Below, one piece after another: positions 27,239 to 36,151 of a stretch of 64,000 nt of DNA (positions are counted from its first letter, which is position 1; each line of letters begins with the position of its first letter). Location of the stretch: NCBI RefSeq assembly GCF_019697375.1, contig NZ_JAHCDI010000004.1, forward strand, positions 5,319,324-5,383,323, given 5' to 3'. The stretch is from Micromonospora tarapacensis (lineage in GTDB: Bacteria > Actinomycetota > Actinomycetes > Mycobacteriales > Micromonosporaceae). The translations under genes were made by a program, and so were the position numbers. Below the pieces are notes generated by a model. That model made no database searches. It worked only from the letters and a program-made list of their open reading frames with translations, and was not told the DNA's origin.

Positions 27239-28090
27239 GTGCGAGCGTTCCTGACGAAGATCGAGCAAGCTGCCGGCCTGGACCGGTTCGGCGACCGGCT
27301 GCAAGCTGTGGTGCAGGGCACCCTCCGCGGGCAACGGGTCCGGGACCTGCTGCACGGGGTCTGGCTGGGCCATCCGCTGCACCCGGCCATGGTGCAGGTG
27401 CCGGTCGGTGCCTGGATGAGCGCGGCCGTGCTCGACCTGATGCCCGGCCAGCGACGGGCCGCCACCACACTCACCGCGGTCGGGACACTGAGCGCGGTGC
27501 CGGCGGCGGTCGCCGGGCTCAACGACTGGGCGGCGCTCGCCCGCGATCAGCGCCGGATCGGCCTGGTGCACGCCGCGTCGAACACCGTCGGGCTGGCACT
27601 GTACGGCGGCTCGCTGGCCGCTCGCCTGTCCGGCCGGCACGGTCTCGGTCGTGCCCTGGGCTGGCTCGGCCTCGGCGCCGTCGGCGCCGGGGCCTACCTC
27701 GGCGGGCACCTGGCCTACAAGCAGGGTGCACAGGTGAACGTGAGCGTCTCCGACCTGCACCTGATCAGCGACGGCTGGCACTCGCTCGCCGAGCTGGCCA
27801 CGCTGCCACAACGGGAGTTGGTCACCCGCGAGGTGGACGACGTCTCGCTGATCCTCTACCGGCACGGCGACGATGTCACCGTCATGCTGGAGCGCTGCCC
27901 GCACCAGAGCGGCCCACTCGGTGAGGGCGAGGTGCGCGAGGTCGATGGCCACGCGTGCGTGGTGTGCCCGTGGCACGGCAGCACGTTCCGCCTCAACGGT
28001 GGCGAGGTGGTGCACGGGCCGTCCTCGAACGACCAGCAGATCCTGCCCACCCGGATCGTCGATGGCACGCTGGAGACCCGCTTGCCCTGA
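27239..28090 (+). CDS. DUF2231 membrane domain fused to a Rieske [2Fe-2S] domain
   Basis: 283 residues. The N-terminal part is a DUF2231-type four-helix membrane region (GHPLHPAMVQVPVGAWMSAAVLDL, LNDWAAL, HAASNTVGLALYGGSLAARL, LGAYLGGHLAYKQG-like). The C-terminal Rieske ferredoxin domain carries both cluster motifs, CPHQSGPL and CPWHGSTF (Cys-x-His plus Cys-x2-His). It is probably a membrane-tethered electron carrier; the partner is unknown. The start is GTG at 27239 with no strong ribosome-binding site. Confidence 0.88.
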   Translation: MRAFLTKIEQAAGLDRFGDRLQAVVQGTLRGQRVRDLLHGVWLGHPLHPAMVQVPVGAWMSAAVLDLMPGQRRAATTLTAVGTLSAVPAAVAGLNDWAALARDQRRIGLVHAASNTVGLALYGGSLAARLSGRHGLGRALGWLGLGAVGAGAYLGGHLAYKQGAQVNVSVSDLHLISDGWHSLAELATLPQRELVTREVDDVSLILYRHGDDVTVMLERCPHQSGPLGEGEVREVDGHACVVCPWHGSTFRLNGGEVVHGPSSNDQQILPTRIVDGTLETRLP

Positions 28091-28649
28091 CCCGGTTCGG
28101 CTGCCGGCCGTGGGGAACGAGGCCGACCGTGGGGGAAATACGCCTACGGCGGCGACGTGGTCGACGGATGTTGGGCCACCCGCCGGGGCGGAACTACTAG
28201 CTCGCGCCCCGTCGAGCTGAACCGTTTGTGCTGTCACGCCCCGGTCGCCTGTCACCCGTCATCGATCGCGTGCCGCCCGTCGCCTGGCATCCGTCGCGCG
28301 GTGCCCGTCGCGCGGTGCCCGTCGCCCGTGGCTCCTGGCTCCTGGCGCTGTGCTCGTCGCTCGTGGCTCGTCGCTCGTGGCTCGTCGCCCGTGGCTCCTG
28401 GCTCTGTGCTCGTCGCTCGTCACGCGGTGTCCGGTTCCTGGTTGCCGGTTCCTGATCCCCGGCGTGCCCCGGCCCCCGACTCCCGGCAGCCCTGTTGACG
28501 GGAAGCCCAGCTTGCCTGAGTCGGGTCGTGGGAGCGGTCGGCGAAGTGACCCCGTCTGTGCTCTCAGCTCGACAGGGACCGCACCGCGGTTGTCTGCCGC
28601 CGGGGGAGTCGGCCACGCCCCGTGCTCCGGCCGGGCGGTGTGCTCACCG
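28091..28649. repeat. Non-coding gap with a degenerate tandem-repeat tract (28260-28480)
   Basis: No convincing gene is seen on either strand. From about 28260 to 28480 the sequence is built from repeats of CTCGTGGCTCGTCG and GCCCGTGGCTCCTGG-type units. A longer unit (TCGCCCGTGGCTCCTGGCT, then CTGTGCTCGTCGCTCGT) occurs at about 28322-28364 and again at 28385-28420. Open frames across it encode only Arg/Ala/Thr/Ser repeats. The remainder, to the LysM gene, holds nothing I can identify. Confidence 0.65.
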
Positions 28650-29753
28650 TCAATCCTTGCGATGTCGGCCCGCTGGTAGCTCGCGGGGCAGGCTGGTCGG
28701 TGGGTGCTTTCGCGTACCGGCGCGTGCCGCCACCGGCCGGCGGCGCATGCCCAGGACCGCGCCGATCTGCGCACCGACGATGCCGGCCACGGCCAGCACC
28801 GCGGAGACGGCGAGCGGCCGGTTCACCCGGTCGGGCTCGCCGGCCCGGGCCGCACCCACGGTCACGACCGGAGGATGGCCCTCCGGCGCCGCGCCGTCCG
28901 GCTGCCCCGCGCCGTCCGGCTGCCCCGCGCCGCCGGGCTGGTCCACCGCGCTGTCGGGCGTGGCGCCCGGCTTCGCCGGGGTCGGGCGCTTGTCCTCGGC
29001 CCGCTCCGGTGCGGTCGGCCCGGGTGTCGGCCGAGGCTTCGGTGCGACCAGGCGGCCGGTGGCGTGCGGGCGGGAGCCCTGGTCCTGCGCCCGGGCCGGC
29101 AACTTGATCAACTGGCCGGGCTGGATCCGGTCCGGATCGCGCAGCTCGTTGAGCGCGGCCAGCTTCCGGTAGTCGTCGAAGTCGTCGAGGTACCGGTCGG
29201 CGACCCCACCGAGGTAGTCGCCCTTGGCCACCTTGTACACCGGCGTGTCGGCCGGCGTGTCCGTGGGCCCCGCCAACGCGGGCGCCGTCGCCGGTACGAG
29301 CGTCACGCTCGCCGTGGGCGGGGGCCGATACGTCGGGCCGGCGAAGGTCGTGGTGGCGGCCGTGGCGGCCGGACTGGCGGCGAGGATCAGCGCGACCGAC
29401 CCGACCAGTGCGGCGGCGGCCCGCTGCTGGCGGCCCATCCCGGGTAGCCGGGGGGCCGGCCGGCGCGCCGACTGCGCACCTAGTTCCACCAGGACGGAGA
29501 GGGCGAAGGTGGCCCAGCCGAACCAGCCGGCGACCGCCAGCGTACGCAGGAATAGCTGCCCGTCGTCGCGGCTGGTCAGCGTGGTGCCGATCTCCGCCAG
29601 CGTGGGTACGTGGTCGGGGAGCGGGTTGCCGGCGAAGGCCAGCAACGCGACAGGTCCGCCGGCCAGCAGACCGATCAGTACGACCAGCGCACCGAACCCG
29701 GTCAGCACCCGACCGGCCCGCCGTACGACGGCGGTACCACCCGATGCGGCCAT
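28650..29753 (-). CDS. LysM-domain membrane protein of the Tad locus
   Basis: 367 residues. Two N-terminal membrane segments (VLTGFGALVVLIGLLAG; TLAVAGWFGWATFALSVLVEL) and a third, AALVGSVALILAASPA, lead to an external LysM domain at about 172-222 (VYKVAKGDYLGGVADRYLDDFDDYRKLAALN, IQPGQLIKLP). A Pro-rich linker with GQPDGAG repeats and a final membrane helix (AVSAVLAVAGIVGAQIGAVLGM) follow. It probably anchors the secretion or pilus machinery to peptidoglycan. It is the last gene of the leftward Tad cluster, 16 bases after the TadG-like gene. Confidence 0.85.
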   Translation of the reverse strand: MAASGGTAVVRRAGRVLTGFGALVVLIGLLAGGPVALLAFAGNPLPDHVPTLAEIGTTLTSRDDGQLFLRTLAVAGWFGWATFALSVLVELGAQSARRPAPRLPGMGRQQRAAAALVGSVALILAASPAATAATTTFAGPTYRPPPTASVTLVPATAPALAGPTDTPADTPVYKVAKGDYLGGVADRYLDDFDDYRKLAALNELRDPDRIQPGQLIKLPARAQDQGSRPHATGRLVAPKPRPTPGPTAPERAEDKRPTPAKPGATPDSAVDQPGGAGQPDGAGQPDGAAPEGHPPVVTVGAARAGEPDRVNRPLAVSAVLAVAGIVGAQIGAVLGMRRRPVAARAGTRKHPPTSLPRELPAGRHRKD

Positions 29754-29769
29754 GGCTACCTTCCTTCCC

Positions 29770-30195
29770 TTAGAGGGCGCCGGTGAGCGCCCGCGCGGTC
29801 GCCTCGCCGGAGACGGTGACGGAGTCGGAGAGGCCGAAGAGACCGAGCATGGCCCGGTCGTAGGTGACCGAGACGCGTACCCGGATGTGGGTTTCGCCGT
29901 CGACCACCGGGAAACTCACCGTGTGACTGCTGGCGCCGGCGGCGGCGAGATAATCCCGGACGGCCCGGCGGGCCTGCGGCTGGTTGATCTGCTTGGGCCC
30001 GCCCTCGATCGCGGTCGCCCGGTCGATGGCCTGGCCGCCCGCGCGGGCCGCCTCGGCGGCCAGGTTCTCGGCGCGCTGCAGCGTGCGGAGCTGCCCCGCG
30101 CCGTCGAAGGCCATGCCGATGACGGCGAGCACGCCGACCATGGCCACGGCGAGGAAAATGCTCACCCGCCCGGCGTCGCCGCCTCCGGCCGTCAT
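29770..30195 (-). CDS. TadG-like pseudopilin / pilus assembly protein
   Basis: 141 residues. A short basic N-terminus GGGDAGRVSIFLAVAMVGVLAVIGMAFDGAGQLR resembles the TadE/TadG-type class III signal followed by a hydrophobic stretch and the Asp-Gly of TadG proteins. LRTLQRAENLAAEAARAGGQAID is the typical amphipathic helix. The rest is an extracellular beta-rich domain. It overlaps the preceding TadE gene by 4 bases. Confidence 0.78.
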   Translation of the reverse strand: MTAGGGDAGRVSIFLAVAMVGVLAVIGMAFDGAGQLRTLQRAENLAAEAARAGGQAIDRATAIEGGPKQINQPQARRAVRDYLAAAGASSHTVSFPVVDGETHIRVRVSVTYDRAMLGLFGLSDSVTVSGEATARALTGAL

Positions 30196-30644
30196 CCCCG
30201 GCTCCGGTAGCGGTCCAGCGGCGAGGTGAACGACGCGGTGATCCGGCTGCCGCCCGGCATCTTCAACGCCGGCAACTCGATGTCGTCGTAGGAGACGGAG
30301 CAGGCGATCTCGACGGTGACCGTCGCGTCCTGGCCGGCCCGGCTGCGAAAAGCCGCGTTGAAGGTGGTGGACCGACCGTTGACCGAGCCGCGGAAGATCA
30401 CTTCAGGGTTGCCGGAGCAGGACACTCCGCGCCAGTCGAGCTGGTTGCGGGCCGCGTCCCGGGCCTCCCGGCGGGCGGTGGGGGCGTCCCGGGAGATCGA
30501 CGCGGCGCGGGCCGCGTCATGGGCGGCGGCCTCCAACGCCTCACTGGCCACCGCGGTGCGTCCCGCGACCCCCGCCAGCACCATCAGTGCCACGAAGGCC
30601 GGCGCCAGCACCGCCACCTCGATCGAGACCGAGCCGCGGCTCAT
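30192..30644 (-). CDS. TadE-family pseudopilin
   Basis: About 150 residues. MSRGSVSIEVAVLAPAFVALMVLAG is the TadE signature: a short positively charged leader, a Glu at position +5 of the hydrophobic segment and one membrane helix. ALEAAAHDAARAASISRD follows. The ATG at 30644 overlaps the stop of the previous gene (ATGA); an in-frame ATG at 30656 is possible. Substrate of the prepilin peptidase encoded at 38317. Confidence 0.82.
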   Translation of the reverse strand: MSRGSVSIEVAVLAPAFVALMVLAGVAGRTAVASEALEAAAHDAARAASISRDAPTARREARDAARNQLDWRGVSCSGNPEVIFRGSVNGRSTTFNAAFRSRAGQDATVTVEIACSVSYDDIELPALKMPGGSRITASFTSPLDRYRSRG

Positions 30645-31084
30645 GGTGCGGTCCATCGTTCCACCGTTCCGTGTGCCGTCTGCCGGACGGAGAAGCTGAC
30701 GCCCGGCACCACCGAGAGGGACCTACCGGTCACCGTGCAGGTCACGTCGGTGGCGGTGACGGTGCAACTCGGGCCCGGGTCGTCCCAGTCGACCAGCCAG
30801 TCCCCGGCGGCCTGCAGGAACTTGACGGCCCGGTCCTCGCCGGTCCCCGGCGGGGCCTGGTGGAGCCGCTGGGCGTTGACGGCGCTCTGCGCCGCGTTGA
30901 GCGCGGTCGACCGGGCGACGAACACGACGGCGACCTGGATGGAGGCGAACAGCATCACCAGGACCGCCGGTAGCGCCACCGCCAACTCGACCGGGTTGCC
31001 GCCCCGCTCTCCGTCGCCGGGCAGCCGGAGGCGCCGGGTGGCGGCGACCACCCGGCACCAGCCGGCGGAGAGGTGACGGCGCAT
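30641..31084 (-). CDS. TadE-family pseudopilin
   Basis: 147 residues. A basic leader ends GDGERGGNPVELAVALPAVLVMLFASIQVAVVFVAR, again a TadE-like hydrophobic segment with the conserved Glu. LNAAQSAVNAQRLHQ follows, and the external part has a Cys pair (SCTVTATDVTCTVTG) that may form a disulfide. Four bases separate it from the small membrane protein upstream. Confidence 0.8.
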   Translation of the reverse strand: MRRHLSAGWCRVVAATRRLRLPGDGERGGNPVELAVALPAVLVMLFASIQVAVVFVARSTALNAAQSAVNAQRLHQAPPGTGEDRAVKFLQAAGDWLVDWDDPGPSCTVTATDVTCTVTGRSLSVVPGVSFSVRQTAHGTVERWTAP

Positions 31085-31087
31085 GGG

Positions 31088-31315
31088 TCAGTCGGCCACG
31101 GGGTCCTGGTGGGTCGGGATGTTGTCCATCCAGTCGTTGGCCGCGCCGAGGGCGGCGGCGGTCACCGCCATCGCCACCGCCACCAGGCCGAAGATGATCA
31201 CAGCGGTCGGTACGGGGCTGTCGCCGCGATCACCGCGCAACTCGGCGAGCCGCGTGCGCAGCGCGACGTGCAGCCGCGCTCCCAGCGCGCCCTGCATGTG
31301 TGTGAGGACGGACAT
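31088..31315 (-). CDS. Small single-helix protein, possible Flp-type pilin
   Basis: 75 residues. A basic, amphipathic N-terminal half ending RGDRGDSP is followed by one membrane helix (VIIFGLVAVAMAVTAAALGAA) and a short acidic tail. Its size, position between tadC and the tadE genes, and RGDRG before the helix suggest it is the pilin or a pilin-like subunit. The usual Flp Glu-Tyr pair is absent, so this is uncertain. Confidence 0.6.
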   Translation of the reverse strand: MSVLTHMQGALGARLHVALRTRLAELRGDRGDSPVPTAVIIFGLVAVAMAVTAAALGAANDWMDNIPTHQDPVAD

Positions 31316-31342
31316 CGGTACTCCTTAACTCGGGGGTCGGTC

Positions 31343-32205
31343 TCAGAGACGGGCCAGGAACGGGTAGATGGCGAAGCCGAGCAGGACGAAGACCAGCAGC
31401 GCACCGGGAATGTCGAGGCGGCTGGTCACCCCCTCCGCCCGGGCGAGGTTGTCGGTGCGGATCTGGTCGCGCAGCGAGTCGGCCCGGCTGCGCAGGGTCT
31501 CGTGGACCTGCGCGCCCTCACTGCCGGAGGAGCGCATGATCGCGCCCACGTCACCCAGTTCCGGGATGCCGATCCGGTCGGCGAGGTCGCGCAGCTCGTC
31601 CCAGGGCGAGTGCATCTGCATCTGGGCCATCCGCAGCGCCTCCGAGATCCGGTCGAAGACCCAGCCCTCGCAGATGGCCGCCGCCCGCTCCAGCGACTGC
31701 ACCGGACCGTGCGCCGCGGACAACTGCAACGCGACCAGGTCCAGATAGGTGCAGACCGCCTGCCGGAACTCGTCCCGTGCGACGTCGGCCCTGGCCAGCA
31801 CCGCACGGTGCGCCACCAACGCACAGAGCAGCGACAGACCGAGACTGCCCAGGACCGGTACGGTCAGCGGCAGCGAGATGCCGACAGCGAGCAGCGTGAC
31901 GCCGAGCAGAGCCGGTGCGGACAGCCCGATCAGGGCCGACAGCAGCAGGGAGAGCGCGTACTGCTCGGGCGTCCGGTCGAGCAGTGCCAGTTGCCGGTGC
32001 GGCGGGTGCAGCCAGCGGGCCAGCCCGGTCAGCCACTCCAGGCGCCGGCCGGCCGGGCCGGCCCGGTTGCTCCCGGTGGCTGGTGCAGCCGGCGCAACGC
32101 CGGGCCGAGCGCGGGGGTTGCCGGCACCAGCTCGCGGACCACCAGGAACACGCCCAACCCGACCACGGCCCCGGCGACGACGGCGAGGGTGAGAAAGGTG
32201 TTCAC
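31343..32205 (-). pseudogene. tadC: TadC, type II secretion system F-domain protein, single-base frameshift
   Basis: Inner-membrane platform protein. The GTG at 32205 overlaps the tadB stop (GTGA). The N-terminus NTFLTLAVVAGAVVGLGVFLVV is a membrane helix. The frame breaks near 32062-32064. Adding one base there (GGG to GGGG on the coding strand) joins it to GRRLEWLTGLARWLHP and on to VAHRAVLARADVARDEFRQ, the T2SSF domain LRDLADRIGIPELGDVGAIM and the last helix ALLVFVLLGFAIYPFL. The corrected length is about 287 residues, normal for TadC. Confidence 0.8.
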
Positions 32206-33104
32206 GCGACCACCTCGCGGGGGTCGGGAGCCGGCAGGAAGCGGGCCGGCCGGGGCGGCTGGCTCATCGAGCGCACCCAGGCCAGCAGGCCCACGAAGGC
32301 GGCACCGAGTACCGCCATCACCACCTGCCCGAACGGCGTGTCGTACGGCTGGACGTACTCGCGGTTCAGCAGCCCGTACGCGATGGTGGCCAGCGTCATC
32401 CCGGTGAGGAAGCGGACCGCGAACCGGGGCTGGGTGCGCTTGGCCTCGATCTCCCGCCGGGTCGCCACCTCGGCGGCGGCGGCCGAGGCGATCGAGCCCA
32501 GCACGTCGCCGAGCCGCTCACCCCGGTCGCTCAGGTGCAGGATGAGCGCCGCGACCACCTGGTCGCCGACCGGGTCACCGATCTCGTCGGCGAAGGCCAG
32601 CAGGGCCGACCGGGCCACCCAACCGGCCTGGAGGCGGGCGGCCAGCAGGCGTACCTCCTCCTCGATCTGCTCCGGTGCGGTGGTGACCGTGCCGATGATC
32701 GCCTGCTGGAGCCCCTGACCGGTGGCGGAGACGTCCTTGAGCCGGCGGGTCCACTCGCCGACTGCCTCGATCCGGGCGATCGCCCGCTGCTCGGCCCGGC
32801 CGACCGAGAACAGCCACGGGGTGCCGGGCACCGCCACCGCGACCAGCACACCCACCACGGGCAGGCCGGTCAGCAGGAAGGCAACCGCGCCGGCGACCAC
32901 CGCACCGAGCAGCAGCGCCTGGTGCGCCCGCTGCTCGCGCTCGGTGCTGCCGGAGCCGCGCCAGAGCCGGCCGAGCCCGGGGCCGGCGCCGGGTGCCGGG
33001 CCGGGCGGGCGGCGGGTGCCGACCAGCGCGACGACCACCAGCACCAGGCCGGCCACGCAGGCCGCCCCGGAGACCACGGCGATCAGCTCGATGTTCGTAC
33101 CCAC
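32202..33104 (-). CDS. tadB: TadB, type II secretion system F-domain protein
   Basis: 300 residues, inner-membrane platform of the Tad pilus machine, partner of TadC. Helices at the N-terminus (IELIAVVSGAACVAGLVLVVVALV) and around residues 63-95. The cytoplasmic T2SSF domain reads RIEAVGEWTRRLKDVSATGQGLQQAI and GDQVVAALILHLSDRGERLGDVL. Two further helices lie at about 225-280. It is four bases downstream of the ATPase gene and overlaps tadC. Confidence 0.88.
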   Translation of the reverse strand: MGTNIELIAVVSGAACVAGLVLVVVALVGTRRPPGPAPGAGPGLGRLWRGSGSTEREQRAHQALLLGAVVAGAVAFLLTGLPVVGVLVAVAVPGTPWLFSVGRAEQRAIARIEAVGEWTRRLKDVSATGQGLQQAIIGTVTTAPEQIEEEVRLLAARLQAGWVARSALLAFADEIGDPVGDQVVAALILHLSDRGERLGDVLGSIASAAAAEVATRREIEAKRTQPRFAVRFLTGMTLATIAYGLLNREYVQPYDTPFGQVVMAVLGAAFVGLLAWVRSMSQPPRPARFLPAPDPREVVA

Positions 33105-33108
33105 CGCC

Positions 33109-34641
33109 TCACCGCCGACCGAGTCGGGTCTGCCGGGGACGGCGCCAGGCGCCCTGGCCGGCCTCGATCCAGCGGCTCAGCAACCGGGCGTCGTAGCCCA
33201 CCCGCAACAGCTGGTCCCGGATCCGTTCGGGCAGGTGCCGGGGGATCGCCCGGCCGTCCGGGCCGGGGCCGAAGACCTGTGTGGTGATGATCCGGCTGCC
33301 CTCGCCGACGCCCAGCACCTCCTCGACGTGCGAGACGAAACGGTGCTTGCGTCCACCGATGCCGGTCTCGTCGTCGACGTTGACGTAGACGATGAGATCG
33401 AGCGCGTTACCGGCCATCCGGCGTGCCTGGTCGACCGTCATCTCCCGGCCGTGCGCCAGCGCCAGCTCGATGATCCGCTCGCTGACCCCGGCCGGGGTAC
33501 GCGCGTGGATGGTGCACATCGACCCGCGGCTGGTGGTCATCGCCTGGAGCATCGGCACGATCTCCCGGGACCGCACCTCACCGACGATGATCCGCAGCAC
33601 GCCCATCCGCAGCGACACCGGGATCAGGTCGGCGATGCTCACCTCGCCGGCCGGGCGGCCGTCCGGTCCGCGCTCGCCGTGTCCCTCGCGGGACTCGAAG
33701 CTCATCACCGCCCGGTGCCGGTCGCCCCGCCGGGCCGGCAGCAGCTCCCGGCTCTCCTCCAGCAGCACGTACGGCTCGTCCGGCGGGATCTCGCTCATCA
33801 GCGCCCGGATCACGGTGGTCTTACCGGCACCGGCCAGCCCGGCGACCATGATGTTCAGCCCGGCCCGCATCGAAGCCCGCAGGAAGTCCCGCAGCAGCGG
33901 GTCGACCATCTCGTCCAGGTCGCCCCGGGTGCCGGCCAGGTCGTCCAGGGTCACGTCGAGGGTGTTGTGCTTGCGGATCACCGCGTACGGGCGGTGGCTG
34001 ACCAGGAACACCGCAGCCAGTCGGCTGCCGTCGGGCAGTTGCAGGTCGAGGGTGGGTTTCGAGGTGGACAGCGAGCGTTCCGTCGCGCCGGCCCGGCGGG
34101 CCGCCGCCTGGAGGATCTCCACCAGCTCGTCGTCGCTGTCGGCGATGGCCTCGACCCAGTCGACGCCACCGCCGTGCCGGGTGATGCGCACCTGGTCACA
34201 GCCGAGGATGTGCACCTCCTCGATGGTGTCGTCGACGAGCAGCGTCTGGAGCCGGCCGAGACCGGCCAGCTCGGCGGTGACCTGGTCGAGCAGCAGTCGT
34301 TCCTCGCCGGCGGCCATCGGGGTACCAGCCCGGCGCACCGAGTCGGCGTACTCGGCGACCAGTTCGACCGCGAGCCGGGCCCGCTCGGTGTCCTCCTCGT
34401 CAACGCTGAACTCCCGGCCACGCTGCCAGTGGGTGAGCCGTTCGCTCAGCTGCCGGCGCAGCTCGCGCACCACCTGGAAGTCCACCCGTGGCCGGGGCGG
34501 TGCCGCCGGTGGCGCCGCCACCACGGGCACCGGCACCTGTGGAGGGTGGTGCCGGCCGTTGACGGAAGGCAGTGGCGGGGCCGTGGAGGTGGCGCCCGGT
34601 GGGGGGCGGCGCGGATCCGACGAGACCGGTTCAAATCGCAT
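33109..34641 (-). CDS. tadA: TadA/CpaF secretion ATPase
   Basis: Hexameric ATPase that powers pilus assembly, 510 residues. A Pro-rich N-terminus is followed by the CpaF N-terminal domain (TAELAGLGRLQTLLVDDTIEEVHI) and the ATPase core. Walker A is GLAGAGKTT, the Asp box is YVLLEESRELLPAR, Walker B and following region are LRIIVGEVRSREIVPMLQAMTTS, and the His box is SMCTIHARTPAGV. It overlaps the tadZ stop by 11 bases. Confidence 0.94.
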   Translation of the reverse strand: MRFEPVSSDPRRPPPGATSTAPPLPSVNGRHHPPQVPVPVVAAPPAAPPRPRVDFQVVRELRRQLSERLTHWQRGREFSVDEEDTERARLAVELVAEYADSVRRAGTPMAAGEERLLLDQVTAELAGLGRLQTLLVDDTIEEVHILGCDQVRITRHGGGVDWVEAIADSDDELVEILQAAARRAGATERSLSTSKPTLDLQLPDGSRLAAVFLVSHRPYAVIRKHNTLDVTLDDLAGTRGDLDEMVDPLLRDFLRASMRAGLNIMVAGLAGAGKTTVIRALMSEIPPDEPYVLLEESRELLPARRGDRHRAVMSFESREGHGERGPDGRPAGEVSIADLIPVSLRMGVLRIIVGEVRSREIVPMLQAMTTSRGSMCTIHARTPAGVSERIIELALAHGREMTVDQARRMAGNALDLIVYVNVDDETGIGGRKHRFVSHVEEVLGVGEGSRIITTQVFGPGPDGRAIPRHLPERIRDQLLRVGYDARLLSRWIEAGQGAWRRPRQTRLGRR

Positions 34642-35431
34642 CCGGCACCCCCTGGGACACGGGCCACGCCAGTCGGGCCCGTCGCCGTTCCAGCAGCGCG
34701 CCGATCGGCACCTCCAGGCCGCGGGCCGCGCGCAGCAACGGCCGCCCGGCCCGCACGGTGCCGCCCAGGCTCAGCACCCCGGCGGTACGCGGGTCGTGCG
34801 GCAGCCGGGCGACCACCGGCAGCTGGAGGGCCTTGCTGATCTCGCTCTTGCCGTGCCCGGCACCGACCAGCAGCAGTCGTAGCGTGCCCGGTGGCACCCG
34901 GTGCTCGGCGAAGTCGCGCTCGACGGCCCGGAGCAGGGCGCGGGTGCCGGACAGGTCGGGCAGCTGCGCCCGGGTCACCACCAGCACCACCGAGGCGGCC
35001 CGCAGCAACGGCCAGGGCGGGCCGGTGACGTGCAGGCGTCCACAGTCGACGATCACGTCGTACGGTGGATCGCCGCGTTCCAGCCCGGTGAAGAAGTCGG
35101 CGAACCGCTGCCACAGCGGGGTGATGCTGCCCGCCTGGGCGGGATCGGTCACCCCGGGCAGCAGGAGCCGCTCGCGGCGCGGCGCGTCCAGGTCGACCAG
35201 CTGCGACCAGAACGCGCTCTCCAGGTTGCCGTCGCGCAGCTCGCCGACGGCCAGTTCGCCGATGCCCCGCGGGCCGTCGAGCGCGCCGCCGAGATAGCCG
35301 GCGAGGACCGAGCCGCCGGCCGGGTCGCACTCGGCGAGGATCAGCCGCCGGTGCCAGCTCAGCGCGCAGGCCAGCGCGGTGGTGGTGACCCCCGGCGAGC
35401 CCTTGGCCGACACCAGCGCGATGATCGCCAT
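34631..35431 (-). CDS. tadZ: TadZ/CpaE-like MinD-family ATPase
   Basis: 266 residues. Deviant Walker A at the very N-terminus: LVSAKGSPGVTTTALACALS. LAECDPAGGSV and the dimer-type P-loop context follow, then VIVDCGRL and VVLVVTRAQLPDLSGTRALL. It probably sets the cell position of the Tad apparatus. The frame is open upstream, but the ATG at 35429-35431, two bases after the SAF-gene stop, is the only start that fits. Confidence 0.85.
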   Translation of the reverse strand: MAIIALVSAKGSPGVTTTALACALSWHRRLILAECDPAGGSVLAGYLGGALDGPRGIGELAVGELRDGNLESAFWSQLVDLDAPRRERLLLPGVTDPAQAGSITPLWQRFADFFTGLERGDPPYDVIVDCGRLHVTGPPWPLLRAASVVLVVTRAQLPDLSGTRALLRAVERDFAEHRVPPGTLRLLLVGAGHGKSEISKALQLPVVARLPHDPRTAGVLSLGGTVRAGRPLLRAARGLEVPIGALLERRRARLAWPVSQGVPDAI

Positions 35432-35433
35432 GC

Positions 35434-36093
35434 TCAGGCCACCTTGGTCAGCACGACCGCGATCCGGTCCTGCGCGGCCAGCGCGACCACGGATGGCACG
35501 TCCCGGACGGCCAGCGCCAGATAGACGACGACCTCGTCGCGGCCGTCGGTGGAGACGGCGTCGGTGACGGTCGCGGTGAACCGGGTGGCACCGGAGGCCG
35601 GGCCACTGTCGTCGCTGCTCGGGGTGCTGACCAGCAGCACCTGGTCGCCGGGGCGCAGCTTCGGGGCGGGCACCTGGGCCGCCCGCAGCCCGAGGGCGAG
35701 CTGCTGCTGCCCCGGGCCGAGCAGGGGGTCGTCGGTGAGCTGCGCCATGGTCAACAGCGTTCCGGGGGTGAGCGCGACGGCGGCTCGCATGCCGATCACG
35801 TCGGCGAGCCGGCCGGCCGGCACCGGGTCGAGTCCCTGCCCGCCGGCCACCTGCACCGAGACCAGGTCGTCGGCGCCGACCACGCTGCCGACCTCGACCG
35901 TCCGGGCCACCGCCAGGTAGCTGCCGGTCGCGCGGACCGAGGTGACCGCGAACGCCGAGCCGAGCCCGCCGAGGGCGATCAGCAGGACGGCGAGGCCGAG
36001 CAGGCCGGGGCGGACCCGGCGTTGCCGGACGACCCGGGGCGGCGCGACCGGTGCGTCCACCGGGGGGTTTCCGTTGCGGGTCGCCACGCTCAC
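35434..36093 (-). CDS. CpaB/RcpC-type SAF-domain protein
   Basis: 219 residues. One N-terminal membrane helix (GLLGLAVLLIALGGLGSAFAV) is followed by a SAF domain (YLAVARTVEVGSVVGADDLV, AGRLADVIGMRAAVALTPGTLL). An external beta-rich region carries AQVPAPKLRPGDQVLLVST. CpaB/RcpC proteins act in pilus assembly at the cell surface. It lies between the secreted protein gene and tadZ. Confidence 0.85.
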   Translation of the reverse strand: MSVATRNGNPPVDAPVAPPRVVRQRRVRPGLLGLAVLLIALGGLGSAFAVTSVRATGSYLAVARTVEVGSVVGADDLVSVQVAGGQGLDPVPAGRLADVIGMRAAVALTPGTLLTMAQLTDDPLLGPGQQQLALGLRAAQVPAPKLRPGDQVLLVSTPSSDDSGPASGATRFTATVTDAVSTDGRDEVVVYLALAVRDVPSVVALAAQDRIAVVLTKVA

Positions 36094-36151
36094 CGGTTCC
36101 GACCTTTCGTTCGCGACTGCGGGGCTCGCAGGACCGGCTCACTCCTCGCGC

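Noticed and set aside
28197..28616. 139-residue minus-strand ORF across the repeat tract
   Set aside because: It is made of Arg-Ala-Thr-Ser repeats from the DNA repeat and has no other support.
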